DNA from: an uncultured Lachnospiraceae bacterium
GTDB lineage: Bacteria; Bacillota; Clostridia; Lachnospirales; Lachnospiraceae
Direction of reading: 5' to 3'
Assembly (NCBI GenBank): GCA_910585465.1
Contig: CAJUEW010000027.1
Location: 1-29,147 of the forward strand
DNA length: 29,147 nt
Shown here: positions 8,845 to 17,461 of the stretch, in pieces
Numbering within the stretch: the first letter of the stretch is position 1
Layout of the letters: each line of letters opens with the position of its first letter
Notes under the pieces: generated by a model
Seen by the model: only the letters and a program-made list of their open reading frames with translations
Told to the model about the DNA's origin: nothing
Databases searched by the model: none
Position numbers and translations under genes: made by a program

Positions 8845-9549
8845 ATGAATCAGTATAAAATTATGCTTGTTGATGATGAGCCGGATATCTTAGACTTGCT
8901 TGAAAAGGCTCTGAACATAGAGGGTTTTTATAATATCACGAAGATTGATAACGGGGCTTCTGCTGTAACCACTTGCAGGAGCATCCAGCCAGACATCATT
9001 ATTTTAGATGTGATGCTGCCGGATCTAGACGGCTATGAGGTATGCAAACAGATCCGGGAGTTCTCTCATTGCCCGGTTTTGTTTCTTTCTTCAAAAAATG
9101 ACGAGCTGGATAAAATACTTGGATTGGCTGTCGGCGGCGATGATTACGTGACAAAGCCGTTTAGCCCGAAAGAAATGGCATACAGGGTGAAGGCAGGGTT
9201 ACGACGTGCGGAATACAGGCAAGTTCCAATACAGAATTTTTCGCTTAAAATCGGTGAATTGATGATAGATGTTGACGGCTGCAGGGTAAGGAAGAATGGT
9301 AAGGAAATCGGGTTGACTGCGCGGGAATTTGAGATATTACGGTATCTGGCAGAGAATTTAGGGCGGGTTATCAGCCGTGAACGCTTATACGAAACGGTTT
9401 GGGGCGAGGATGGTTTCGGGTGTGATAATACAATGATGGTACACATCCGCCATTTGCGTCAAAAGCTGGAGGAAGATCCTGCGGCGCCCAGATATATTAT
9501 CACGATGAAAGGCTTAGGATATAAGCTGGTAGATCCGTATGAGAAATAA
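8845..9549 (+). CDS. OmpR/PhoB-family response regulator
   Basis: The 234-residue protein has an N-terminal receiver domain with acidic pocket DDE (10-12), phosphoacceptor Asp55 (ILDVMLPD) and conserved Lys104 (YVTKPF). A C-terminal winged-helix trans_reg_C domain (about 130-230) contains the typical LTAREFEILRYLAE block, the MMVHIRHLRQKLE recognition helix and a GLGYKL end. AGGCGGTG precedes the ATG. The gene overlaps the kinase gene downstream by 11 bases. It lies between two ABC transporter gene sets, so these are the likely targets; no operator was identified. Confidence 0.94.
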   Translation: MNQYKIMLVDDEPDILDLLEKALNIEGFYNITKIDNGASAVTTCRSIQPDIIILDVMLPDLDGYEVCKQIREFSHCPVLFLSSKNDELDKILGLAVGGDDYVTKPFSPKEMAYRVKAGLRRAEYRQVPIQNFSLKIGELMIDVDGCRVRKNGKEIGLTAREFEILRYLAENLGRVISRERLYETVWGEDGFGCDNTMMVHIRHLRQKLEEDPAAPRYIITMKGLGYKLVDPYEK

Positions 9550-10954
9550 AAAGAAATTCAATCCATTTTTGCGTATTTTTGTTTTCGTATCGGTTGTACT
9601 TCTTACCGCTGTTATCGCTGCGATCGGAATGTTTTATTATATTTTCGGAATCACGGAGCCGGAAGGCTTAAGTCTGGCAGCATGGCCGGAGAGGTTTACA
9701 GATAATTTTTCCATATGGATGGAGAACGATAACGGCAGGATCAAAATAGAAGAAATAGGACTTGACCGGTTGGATGAGTACGGGCTGTGGCTTCAGGTCA
9801 TTGATGAAACGGGGCAGGAGGTTTTATGCCACAATAAGCCTGAGAATTATCCGGCAAGATACTCCGCATCGGAACTGATCGCACTTTCTGTAAGCGCGTT
9901 TGAAGAGGAAAATACTGTTTTTGTGAGTAGCTATGAAAGTTCCGAAGAGTCATGGAGCTATTTAATTGGATTTCCTTATGCCATAGGAAAATATATGCTT
10001 TACTATAACGGGGAGAATGTGGGACGGCTTTCGCCATTGTTCCGCATGGGAATCCTGATGATTTTGTGTTTCGTCCTTTTGTTCATGGTCTGTTATGGCT
10101 TTTGGCTCACCAGGCATCTCGGCAGGATTGCGAAAGGGATCGAAGGGATTTCTATGCGTTGCTATACCCCGCTGATCGAAAAGGGCATGTTTGGCGAGGT
10201 TTATGAGGCGCTTAATCAGATGGATACAGAAATCCGTCATAGTGATAAGGTCCAGCAGGAAACGGAACGGATACGCAGAGAGTGGATTACAAATATCACC
10301 CACGATTTGAAAACGCCGCTCTCACCGATTAAGGGCTATGCGGAATTGCTTGTGGACGGACCGGCTTCTGACAAGGAAAACATACAGGAATACGGCGGGA
10401 TTATCTTGAAAAATGCGAATCACACAGAAAAAATGATAAATGATCTGAAGCTGACCTATCAGCTGGATTCAGGCGGGCTGCCGTATCGTCCGCAGACAGT
10501 GCGCCTTGTGCGTTTCCTGAAAGAACTGGTGATTGATATTGTGAATGATCCGGCCTTTGCGGATCGTAAGATAGAGTTTGAAAGCAATGTAGAGGAATGT
10601 GAGATTTGTCTTGACGTAGACTTATTCCGCCGTGCAGTGAATAATATTATCATGAATGCTCTGACACATAACCCGCCTGAAACAAGAGTCGTAATCCGTA
10701 TAGACACAGATCCGGAGAAAGGAATATTGATTCGTATTTCTGATAACGGGACCGGTATGGATGATAAGGAACAGTCGGAGCTTTTTAACCGGTATTACAG
10801 AGGAACGAATACGAAAGAGAAACCAGAGGGGAGTGGTCTTGGACTTGCGATCGCAAAGCAGATCATAACGCTCCACGGCGGCGATATTGAGGTTCAGAGT
10901 AAGCCAGGTGAAGGGACCTGTTTTACTATCGTTCTTCCTTTGAAGAACCGATAA
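9539..10954 (+). CDS. Sensor histidine kinase
   Basis: The 471-residue kinase has two membrane segments (about 11-36 and 168-190) bounding a roughly 130-residue extracytoplasmic sensor region. The dimerisation domain has the phosphoacceptor His255 (ITHDLKTPLSPIKGYAELL). The HATPase domain has its N box (NNIIMNALTHN), G1 (DNGTGM) and G2 (GSGLGLAIAK). The large sensor loop sets it apart from the intramembrane BceS type. It is translationally coupled to the regulator gene at 8845 and should phosphorylate it. All catalytic motifs are present. The ligand is unknown. Confidence 0.94.
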   Translation: MRNKKKFNPFLRIFVFVSVVLLTAVIAAIGMFYYIFGITEPEGLSLAAWPERFTDNFSIWMENDNGRIKIEEIGLDRLDEYGLWLQVIDETGQEVLCHNKPENYPARYSASELIALSVSAFEEENTVFVSSYESSEESWSYLIGFPYAIGKYMLYYNGENVGRLSPLFRMGILMILCFVLLFMVCYGFWLTRHLGRIAKGIEGISMRCYTPLIEKGMFGEVYEALNQMDTEIRHSDKVQQETERIRREWITNITHDLKTPLSPIKGYAELLVDGPASDKENIQEYGGIILKNANHTEKMINDLKLTYQLDSGGLPYRPQTVRLVRFLKELVIDIVNDPAFADRKIEFESNVEECEICLDVDLFRRAVNNIIMNALTHNPPETRVVIRIDTDPEKGILIRISDNGTGMDDKEQSELFNRYYRGTNTKEKPEGSGLGLAIAKQIITLHGGDIEVQSKPGEGTCFTIVLPLKNR

Positions 10955-10990
10955 CTTAAGGTCAAATTAAGATACAGAAAAGCACTGCCT

Positions 10991-11032
10991 AAGATAGATG
11001 ATTTATGCTAAGAGCTAGGTCATCTATTTTTT
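10991..11032 (+). terminator. Terminator after the kinase gene
   Basis: ATAGATGA (10994-11001) pairs with TCATCTAT (11020-11027) around an 18-base loop, followed by a T-rich tract to 11032. The A run before the stem can pair with the T run, extending the helix. Some read-through into the transporter genes downstream is possible, since no clear promoter was seen between 11033 and 11083. Confidence 0.55.
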
Positions 11033-11083
11033 ATGCGTGATAGGCCGGATGGTGACGATAAAAAATGAATGAGGAGGTTTTGT

Positions 11084-11968
11084 ATGGAATTACAGTTACA
11101 GGATTTAAGAAAACAGTACAAAGAAAAATGTGCCGTTGATAATGTGAGCGCCACTTTAATGCCTGGGGTATATGGGCTGCTTGGTGCAAACGGCGCGGGC
11201 AAGACCACGCTGATGCGGATGATATGCGGTGTCCTGAAGCCGACTGCGGGAAGTATCCGTCTAAGTGGAAAAACGATCGAAGAATTAGGGGAGAGATATT
11301 ATACCCATCTGGGATATATGCCGCAGGATTTTGGTTTTTATCCTGATTTTACGGCACGTGAATTTATGTTGTATATGGCTGCGGTGAAGGGGCTTGATAA
11401 AAAACAGGCGAAAGACCGGACAGAAGCTCTGCTTCATATGGTAAACCTGTCCGATGTGGCGGATAAAAAGATTAAATCCTATTCTGGCGGCATGAAGCAG
11501 AGACTGGGAATCGCGCAGGCAGATTTGAACCGCCCGTCTGTTCTGATACTGGATGAACCTACGGCGGGGCTTGATCCAAAAGAAAGAGTGCGGTTCCGCA
11601 ATCTTATTTCTGATTTTGCAAAAGAAAAGATCGTGATTCTGTCCACGCATATTGTTTCGGATGTTTCTTATATTGCGGACACGATCCTGATGATGAAGCA
11701 GGGGCGTTTTCTTTTGCAGGAGCCGATGAGTACGGTGACAGACAGCATCAAAGGCAAGGTGTGGGAGCTTTTAGTCGATGAAAAGACGGCGGCGGAATAC
11801 AGCAGGAATTTTTCTGTTGTAAATCTTCACCACGAGAACAATATGGTGCGGTTACGTATGATAGAAGAAACAGCGCCCAGGGAAGATGCACAGACGGTGG
11901 AGCCGAGTCTGGAAGATTTATTTATGTATCATTTTGGCGAAGAGACCGAGGGACAGGAGGAAAGATAA
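11084..11968 (+). CDS. ABC transporter ATP-binding protein
   Basis: The 294-residue ATPase has Walker A GANGAGKT (34-41), Q-loop Gln81 (YMPQD), signature YSGGMKQR (133-140), Walker B LILDE (154-158) with PTAGLD, and His189 (STHIVSD). The C-terminal extension (about 215-294) is acidic and ends LEDLFMYHFGEE. The ATG at 11084 has GAGGAGG 6-12 bases upstream. Its stop is followed at once by the permease start at 11970, so the two form an operon. The sequence is related to, but distinct from, the ATPase at 7809, so the two transporters flanking the two-component genes are not simple duplicates. Confidence 0.92.
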   Translation: MELQLQDLRKQYKEKCAVDNVSATLMPGVYGLLGANGAGKTTLMRMICGVLKPTAGSIRLSGKTIEELGERYYTHLGYMPQDFGFYPDFTAREFMLYMAAVKGLDKKQAKDRTEALLHMVNLSDVADKKIKSYSGGMKQRLGIAQADLNRPSVLILDEPTAGLDPKERVRFRNLISDFAKEKIVILSTHIVSDVSYIADTILMMKQGRFLLQEPMSTVTDSIKGKVWELLVDEKTAAEYSRNFSVVNLHHENNMVRLRMIEETAPREDAQTVEPSLEDLFMYHFGEETEGQEER

Positions 11969-11969
11969 T

Positions 11970-13196
11970 ATGTTGGTAAAATATGAGCTTTTGAAAATAC
12001 TGCGTAAAAAATCAACATTCATTGTGATGGCAGTCAGCCTGATTTTAACAGGATTCCTTTTCAGGCTGCCCGTCATGCAATATCAGATCTATGATCAGGA
12101 TGGTGTCATAAAGGGGGCGGATGGGATTGCTTTTGAAAAAGAACAGTATGCGGAGTTGTCAGTTCCTTTGTCCGAGGAATATATTGCCGAAACGATCCGG
12201 GAGGTGCAGAGGCTTTTCGAAGATTCAGATAATGTGGGATATGACGGAAACGAGCGGTTTTTAATCGGCGACGCCTATTGGAATAAGGTGGCGCCAAGGG
12301 AAAAACTGCTGAATCTGATTGCAAACACCTACAGCGATCCGAATGAAATGCGGGGCTACAACAATCTCCCTGATCTGGATATAAAGGATGGAACACACTT
12401 TTATCATAAGATGAAAGGGAAGATACAGGCTGTGCTTGACAGTCCCTCCCGCGCATTGTCCAGAGAACAGAAAGAATACTGGGGCAGTATGGCGGACAAG
12501 GTAGACACACCGCTGCAATATGGATATTACGGAGGATGGGAAATCATTATAAACAGCTTTGAGCTTTTGATGTTCGCGTTATTGGCTGTCTGCATTGTAG
12601 TTGCGCCTGTCTTTTCCGGAGAATACCAGTCAGGAACGGATGCGGTGATCTTATCGGCAAAGTATGGAAAAACGAAGCTTACGACAGCAAAAATAGCAGC
12701 GTCATTTTTATTTGGAACGGCTGCATTTATACTTCATATTCTTGTGGCGTTCGTGCTGCCGCTTGCAGCGTTTGGGATAGACGGCTATGATCTGCCGGTG
12801 CAGATCGCAAATACGGCGATTCCTTACCCATTCACATTTCTACAGGCTATTCTTATCAATATTGGCATTATATACCTGGTACTCCTTGCAATGATCGGGC
12901 TGACACTTATGTTGTCTGCAAAGATGAAAAGTCCGTACTTTGTTCTGATTATTCTTGTTCCTGTACTGTTTATCCCGATGTTCCTTACACCGAACGGGAC
13001 AACAGGGGCATATAATCTGACCTTGTTTTTGCTTCCCTACCGTGCGGCAATGCCGGAGCTTGGTAAGTATATTTCATACCAGTTCGGCGGACTGGTACTG
13101 GATGCGCTTACCGTAAGGACGGTTCTTTATGGAGTATTAGCAGTAATCATGTTTCCGCTGGCAAGATTAGGATTTAAGAAACATCAGGTTGCGTAA
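11970..13196 (+). CDS. ABC-2 type transporter permease
   Basis: The 408-residue permease has an N-terminal TM (about 15-33) and a 170-residue hydrophilic outside loop rich in charged residues and Tyr. Five hydrophobic segments follow from about residue 185 (IIINSFELLMFALLAVCIVV onward) to the end. The segment after TM2 (SGEYQSGTDAVILSAKYGK) is the cytoplasmic coupling region seen in ABC-2 permeases. AGGAGG precedes the ATG at 11970, one base after the ATPase stop. It should pair with the ATPase at 11084. The role is probably export or removal of an envelope-active compound, inferred from the adjacent two-component system. Confidence 0.85.
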   Translation: MLVKYELLKILRKKSTFIVMAVSLILTGFLFRLPVMQYQIYDQDGVIKGADGIAFEKEQYAELSVPLSEEYIAETIREVQRLFEDSDNVGYDGNERFLIGDAYWNKVAPREKLLNLIANTYSDPNEMRGYNNLPDLDIKDGTHFYHKMKGKIQAVLDSPSRALSREQKEYWGSMADKVDTPLQYGYYGGWEIIINSFELLMFALLAVCIVVAPVFSGEYQSGTDAVILSAKYGKTKLTTAKIAASFLFGTAAFILHILVAFVLPLAAFGIDGYDLPVQIANTAIPYPFTFLQAILINIGIIYLVLLAMIGLTLMLSAKMKSPYFVLIILVPVLFIPMFLTPNGTTGAYNLTLFLLPYRAAMPELGKYISYQFGGLVLDALTVRTVLYGVLAVIMFPLARLGFKKHQVA

Positions 13197-13211
13197 GCGG
13201 GGAGGTACAGT

Positions 13212-13580
13212 ATGAAAAAGAAAAGATTCAAAATGATGATAGGAATGATGATAATTATGGTGATTGTCGTTGGCGTACTAGCAATCAGCCAGTCCCCGAG
13301 ATGGGGCGAGAAATCATTTGAAGCCGTTGTCCAGGAGACTGTCACGCAGTCAGATGGAGAGATTCGGCTGATTGTAGAACGAACAACAGAAATTTACGGC
13401 AGCCCTGTCAATTCGCTTGGTATCAGCGAAGATACAAAGCTTTCTGGTAAAGGAGGAGAGGAACTGTCAATCAATGATTTTCAACGGGGGAATGCTGTTA
13501 AAGTAACACTTAAGGATGCATTTACGGAAGAAACACCATATTATTATCCGACAGTATATGAGGTAAAAATAATTGAATAG
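13212..13580 (+). CDS. Small membrane-anchored protein, DUF3221-like
   Basis: The 122-residue product has a basic N-terminus (KKKRFK), one hydrophobic segment (about 8-26) and a small extracytoplasmic domain. The order of strands and the ISEDTKLSGKGG and FQRGNAVKVTL phrases recall the OB-like DUF3221 fold, though this is from memory and unconfirmed. GGGGAGG lies 6-8 bases before the ATG. It follows the permease by 15 bases and is probably the last gene of the 11084-13580 operon. It could be an accessory or immunity protein of that transporter. Confidence 0.65.
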   Translation: MKKKRFKMMIGMMIIMVIVVGVLAISQSPRWGEKSFEAVVQETVTQSDGEIRLIVERTTEIYGSPVNSLGISEDTKLSGKGGEELSINDFQRGNAVKVTLKDAFTEETPYYYPTVYEVKIIE

Positions 13581-13602
13581 AGACAGTGAGAAACTGATTT
13601 TT

Positions 13603-13668
13603 TAAAACGGAATACTGTCTTGACATCCGTTTTACGATGTATTATACTGTGCTTGTTGATATAATACA
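13603..13668 (+). promoter_or_regulatory. Strong promoter embedded in two operator-like palindromes
   Basis: The promoter is TTGACA (13620-13625), 17 bases, TATACT (13643-13648). TAAAACGGA (13603-13611) is the exact inverse of TCCGTTTTA (13626-13634), with 14 bases between, and so brackets the -35. TGTATTATA (13638-13646) is the exact inverse of TATAATACA (13660-13668), with 13 bases between, and covers the -10 and start region. The second palindrome resembles the YtrA operator layout known from Bacillus (two half-sites about 13 bases apart). This suggests autorepression by the GntR protein encoded at 13695. Confidence 0.75.
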
Positions 13669-13694
13669 GTTATAAACGGAAAGGCGGTGACGGT

Positions 13695-14069
13695 TTGGAG
13701 ATTGTCGTAAGTAATAAGGCCAGCCGGCCTCTCTATGAGCAGATTATGTCGCAGATAAAGGCACAGATTATGAACGGCGAGCTGGAAGCCGGGGAAGCGC
13801 TTCCCTCAATCCGTTCCCTTGCAAAATCACTGCAGATCAGTGTTCTGACGGTGCAAAAGGCGTATGATATCCTGCAGGAAGATGGTTTTATTGAGACAAC
13901 AGCCGGAAAGGGCTGCTATGTATCTGCCAGGAACCAGGATTTTTATTTAGAGGAACAGCAGAAAAAGATAGAAGGGTGTTTTAACGACGCCATAGAAATC
14001 GCCCGCACAAGCGGAATACCGCTTGATAAATTGATCGGCTTATTAACACTATTGTACGAGGAGGACTAG
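13695..14069 (+). CDS. GntR-family regulator, YtrA subgroup
   Basis: The 124-residue protein has an N-terminal winged helix (about 12-77: PLYEQIMSQIKAQIMNGEL, then LPSIRSLAKSLQISVLTVQKAYDILQEDGFI, then GKGCYV). It has only a short helical C-terminus (about 85-124), which is the size and plan of YtrA-type GntR proteins. These repress operons for ABC transporters and are often released by cell-wall antibiotics. Translation starts at TTG 13695 with AAGGCGGTGA upstream. The gene is followed after 2 bases by what should be its ABC partner genes, now reduced to a fusion remnant, so this regulator may be an orphan acting on itself or on distant genes. The paired palindromes upstream are its likely sites. 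Confidence 0.9.
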   Translation: MEIVVSNKASRPLYEQIMSQIKAQIMNGELEAGEALPSIRSLAKSLQISVLTVQKAYDILQEDGFIETTAGKGCYVSARNQDFYLEEQQKKIEGCFNDAIEIARTSGIPLDKLIGLLTLLYEED

Positions 14070-14071
14070 CG

Positions 14072-14490
14072 ATGAGGAACGCTTTGGCGATATCAGGGAT
14101 TACCAAGACTTATCAGGATTTTATTTTCCTGCTTGGAATGATTACAGCGCTGATTCCCTGTATCGTTCTTGCATGTTTCGGTGCGGATGTAACGCTTTAC
14201 TCTTTAGCCCTGTATGGCTCGATCGGGATAAGCGCATGCCTTTTGGCAGGCGGTATCAGCCTGACATGTGCGTATCTGTTTGATCCGGAAAAATCCCAGA
14301 TTGTCTTTATGATGTCTTTCATGGCGGCAACAGGGATCATAACAGGGTTTGTGCTTCTTATAAACCTCGTTTTCCCTGTAAAGGACAATATCCTTCTGGC
14401 TTTTCAGATTGTGATCATAATTTCTGCAATCTGTTTTTTATCTCATACAGGCTTGCGGTAAAGGTGTATCAGAAACGGGATATTATTTGA
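14072..14490 (+). pseudogene. ABC ATPase start fused to permease end, frameshifted
   Basis: The first 17 residues (MRNALAISGITKTYQDF) are the start of a YtrB-like ABC ATPase, which normally continues into the Walker A region. Instead the frame goes directly into hydrophobic segments (from FIFLLGMITALIP) typical of the C-terminal half of an ABC-2 permease. Four membrane segments follow. The annotated frame stops at 14459-14461 (FLSHTGLR). The neighbouring frame gives the expected cytoplasmic permease tail (YRLAVKVYQKRDII, stop 14488-14490), so one T has probably been lost from the T run at 14434-14439. The ATP-binding site and the permease N-terminus are therefore gone. A membrane peptide could still be made, as the ribosome binding site (GAGGAGG) is intact, but transporter activity is not expected. 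Confidence 0.8.
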
Positions 14491-14520
14491 TTGCTCTGGT
14501 TTTATATCCATATTGCAGGC

Positions 14521-14561
14521 AATAAAAATCCCTCCAAACTTCAAAAAGCGAAGTTGGAGGG
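14521..14561 (-). terminator. Terminator of the minus-strand transporter operon
   Basis: CCCTCCAAACTTC (14530-14542) pairs with GAAGTTGGAGGG (14550-14561) with one bulged A. On the minus strand the stem is followed by ATTTTTATT, giving a classic rho-independent terminator for the genes at 14645-17283. On the plus strand no T tract follows. Confidence 0.8.
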
Positions 14562-14594
14562 TGATTAGGGGATGACGAAGCAGCCCACCCGAAC

Positions 14595-14633
14595 ATCGTT
14601 TTTTGTATTTGGTGGGTTATCGTTTTTGTATTT
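14595..14633. repeat. Short direct repeat in convergent intergenic region
   Basis: ATCGTTTTTTGTATTT (14595-14610) is repeated as ATCGTTTTTGTATTT (14619-14633), differing by one T. The spacer is GGTGGGTT, which pairs with CCCACC upstream (14584-14589). No function is evident. Confidence 0.5.
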
Positions 14634-14644
14634 CTTTCAGTTGG

Positions 14645-15091
14645 TTAATCTGACAGCTCTGTAACTGATTGAATACAGCCATCTTTGATCATGATAATCT
14701 CATCTGCCTGTGCTGCAAGATACTTGCTGTGCGTTACTACAATGACGCACTTTCCAAGCTCATGCGCCGTTCTTTTTAGTAATTCTATAATTTCCCCTGC
14801 CGTGTTTTCATCAAAGTTACCCGTCGTTTCATCTGCAAGCAGCACTTTCGCGTTACTTGCCAGTGCCCTTGCAATGTCAACCCGTTGCTGCTGGCCGCCC
14901 GATAACTGTAAAACATTTCTTTTCCAATCCTCACGAGGAATGTTTACTTTCTCCAATAAATCCTGGGGGTTTTTTTGTTCCGCCAAGCCGTACATTTTAT
15001 AATCTTCAAACTGTATGGAAACATTTTTTAAAGTTTCTCTTTCTTTCTGTGATTTATAAGAATACTGCACATTTTTGACTTTTAATACCAT
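14645..15091 (-). pseudogene. MacB/LolD-type ABC ATPase lacking Walker A
   Basis: The 148-residue frame keeps the start of the fold (VLKVKNVQYSYKSQKERETL), the signature LSGGQQQR, Walker B VLLADETTG and the switch His (VTHS). It is about 75-80 residues shorter than the usual 220-230. The missing part, right after FEDYKMY, is exactly where Walker A and the Q-loop should be. The reading frame stays open across the deletion. Without Walker A it cannot bind ATP normally. It is the last gene of the minus-strand operon after two FtsX-like permeases, and the terminator at 14521-14561 follows. Confidence 0.85.
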
Positions 15092-15103
15092 CTTTTTATC
15101 CTC

Positions 15104-16524
15104 CTAACTAATTTCACTGAAAATATCTTTTGGATTTTTACGGGCAATCAGAATGCAGGCAGCATCAACCGATATTACAGCTAACAACGCTACGCCGAAC
15201 CAATCGTACAGCATGAGTTCTGGTGTAACGGCGACGGAAACACCTGTAACTGTTTCCTCTGAATCCACCGCATTTTTTGCAACTTTTCCTTCCTCTAAGA
15301 CAGACTGCTCCGCTGCCTTTTGCACCTGCTGCTTCACAAGATAATCCGCTGTAATATCAGAAGCGGCGGGCGCAGCCGTAAAAGAGAGGAATAGGGCGGC
15401 GGCAGCGATCATGGATGCTTCCAATAATATCTGCCCGAATATTTTTATCTTCGGTGTGCCAAGGGCTAATAAAATCCCAATTTCCTGCACCCGCCCTTTC
15501 ATCCAAAAAAAGAATACTAAAAATAGGATGATCAGGCTGGCGCCTGCAACTACGATAACTAATATCTGGCTGACATTTTCCAAATTATTGAAATTTTTGG
15601 ATATCTTATCAATATTTCCATTGTTGTCAATCAAATCATAGCGTTCCCATCCAATATCCACTTTCTGTATCTCTTTTTTTATTTCATCGTATTGGTTCAC
15701 GTCTGCCACTTTGAAATATGCTTTTTCGTACAATGCACCTGATGTGCTTCCTTCTGCTTTTTCTGGAAATCCTAAATCTGTAAATATAATATTTTCAGAA
15801 CGGTAAGTATCTCCGGACATGACAGGCGTCATTTTCTGCTGAACCCTGTAAATCCCAACAATCTCCGCCCCAAAGATGGTTCCGTTCTCTACATCATGGC
15901 GGTCATTGAATTGTATCCTGTTTCCAACCGACAGGTTGTTTTTTGCGGCAAGTTCTTCTGAAATCACGCATACGTCAATATCTTTCTCCGTTATCATCCG
16001 TACGTTCTTCATTGTTACATTTCCTGACAGGACGTTGGCATCCAATGCCATATCTTTATTGCCGATTAAGCTGACACAAAGTAAATCAGAGCTCTGGTCT
16101 ACATCATCATCTTCAATTCTGGAAAAATCCACAGGATTCACTGCTGTGACGGCAGTTGTAATATTATATTCGGAAATTCCAGACACAGCGGCAATCTTTT
16201 CCATATCATGGATCAAAATTGTCTGAAACGAATTATCATACGATATTCTCCATGACGTACCATAGTTTGTTTCTATTTTTTCGACATTCACGCCATCGAA
16301 ATTCCCTTCTTCCCCCTCGGTCTTTTTTGCAAGAATTTCATCCGCCCTGTTCCGCTTGTTTGCTTCGTTTGCTTCTATCAGGAATCCAGCCCCTACTGCC
16401 TGTTTTGTTTTATTCTGGGTGGCGATGCTTGCGTTTCGGCTGGCCATGCCCGATAAAAAAACAGAAGTATGCTTTTGACTGGTTTGCGTATGACCGAACG
16501 CCACGCCATTTGGAAACTATTCAT
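15104..16524 (-). pseudogene. FtsX/MacB-like permease, frameshifted near start
   Basis: The main frame (from 16504 down) encodes an extracytoplasmic domain (about 60-310), then a TM/FtsX block (SQILVIVVAGASLIILFLVFFFW, KGRVQEIGILLALGTPK) and a last TM near the C-terminus. The true start is the ATG at 16524-16522, preceded by GGAGGG. Its frame reads MNSFQMAWRSVIRKPVKSI, the normal beginning of this family, and joins the main frame only after a one-base shift at the A7 run 16455-16461 (T7 in the gene). The first TM also looks shorter than usual, so some codons may be lost. It would be inactive unless the run slips. Its partners are the ATPase at 14645 and the permease fragment at 16528. Confidence 0.8.
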
Positions 16525-16527
16525 TGT

Positions 16528-17283
16528 CTATCCCTCCATTTTTGATAAAGTTTCTTTGGGGTTCGTTCTTAATATCGGGAGCAGGGAGACTATGACTGCC
16601 GCCAATACAAGCAGGCTTCCCAAACCTGCCAGAATGCCGATATCTTTGAACTGTAATAAAACCTCTAAAGAAATGTCTGTTCCAGATTCCGTAAGGAATC
16701 CTTGTAAAATGCCCGCCATAAAGTTTCCAAGACAACATGAGCCAAGGACAGCTAATGCAAAGACGAAAAATGATTTCATAAATACCTGTAAAAAAATACT
16801 GGCCTTTGATTTCCCAACACTGATAAAAATAGCAGTTTCTTTCTGCCGTGTCCGCATCCACATACAAAGCAGTAAAGATACGATCACTGTTCCTGCCAGA
16901 AACGTTAGGGCAAGCATTAGCTTTGCAGCCCTGGTGATCTGTTCTAATGGCAGAGCCATTTGTTGATACAAAGTATCAGATGTCGTAGAATCTGCTTTAT
17001 CAGATAAATATTTGTTCAATTTTTCCTCTAAGACGTTTAATTGCTCTGGATTTTTGCAATAAACAGCAACTTTGGCATAACCGTCCATTTCAAATAAATC
17101 CGAATAGGAAATGTTATCTATGAATATCTGGTTTTCAATACGGTTTACAGAATCCATTCCTTCTGGCTGCTTGCTTTCATTTCCAGATAAAAAGATACCG
17201 ACAATTTCCAAGGGAACCCGCTTTCCATTGGTATTTTCTAATTCTATCCAGTCTCCTAATTGATATTGAAAATATGGGGTACA
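16528..17283 (-). pseudogene. C-terminal part of an FtsX/MacB-like permease
   Basis: The open frame begins near 17283 without a start codon or ribosome binding site (FQYQLGDWIELEN...VPLEIVGIF, a typical periplasmic-domain end). It runs through three membrane segments with an MRTRQKETAIFISVGKSK coupling loop to a SLLPILRTNPKETLSKMEG end. The N-terminal TM and most of the outer domain are missing. Only 3 bases separate its stop from the next permease start at 16524, as in a real operon. At 17284 the sequence switches to unrelated plus-strand material, so a rearrangement has cut this operon off from its promoter. Confidence 0.8.
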
Positions 17284-17461
17284 TCAACGGAAGTTGAACA
17301 GGGGAATGTTGATAATTACATTTCTTTTTTTACGGAAACGGTTAAGGGAATTAAAGAGTATCTGCGAAATAAAAACGGTATATGGGGCCGGATATTCTCT
17401 AACCCAGAAACGGAAATAAAATTTTCATGTCATATGAGCCGTGACAGATTGAGGGCAACAA
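17284..17461 (+). other. Unrecognised open segment at rearrangement junction
   Basis: The plus strand stays open (TSTEVEQGNVDNYISFFT..., then KGIKEYLRNKNG and NPETEIKFSCHMSRDRL) and has codon-like composition. It has no start, no recognisable domain and no link to the genes on either side. It is probably an internal fragment of another gene caught between the permease fragment and the kinase remnant. Confidence 0.3.

Noticed and set aside
14572..14640. Second terminator or attenuator (CCCACC...GGTGGG)
   Set aside because: The stem is short with a long loop, and no T tract fits either strand cleanly; noted only as part of the direct repeat entry.
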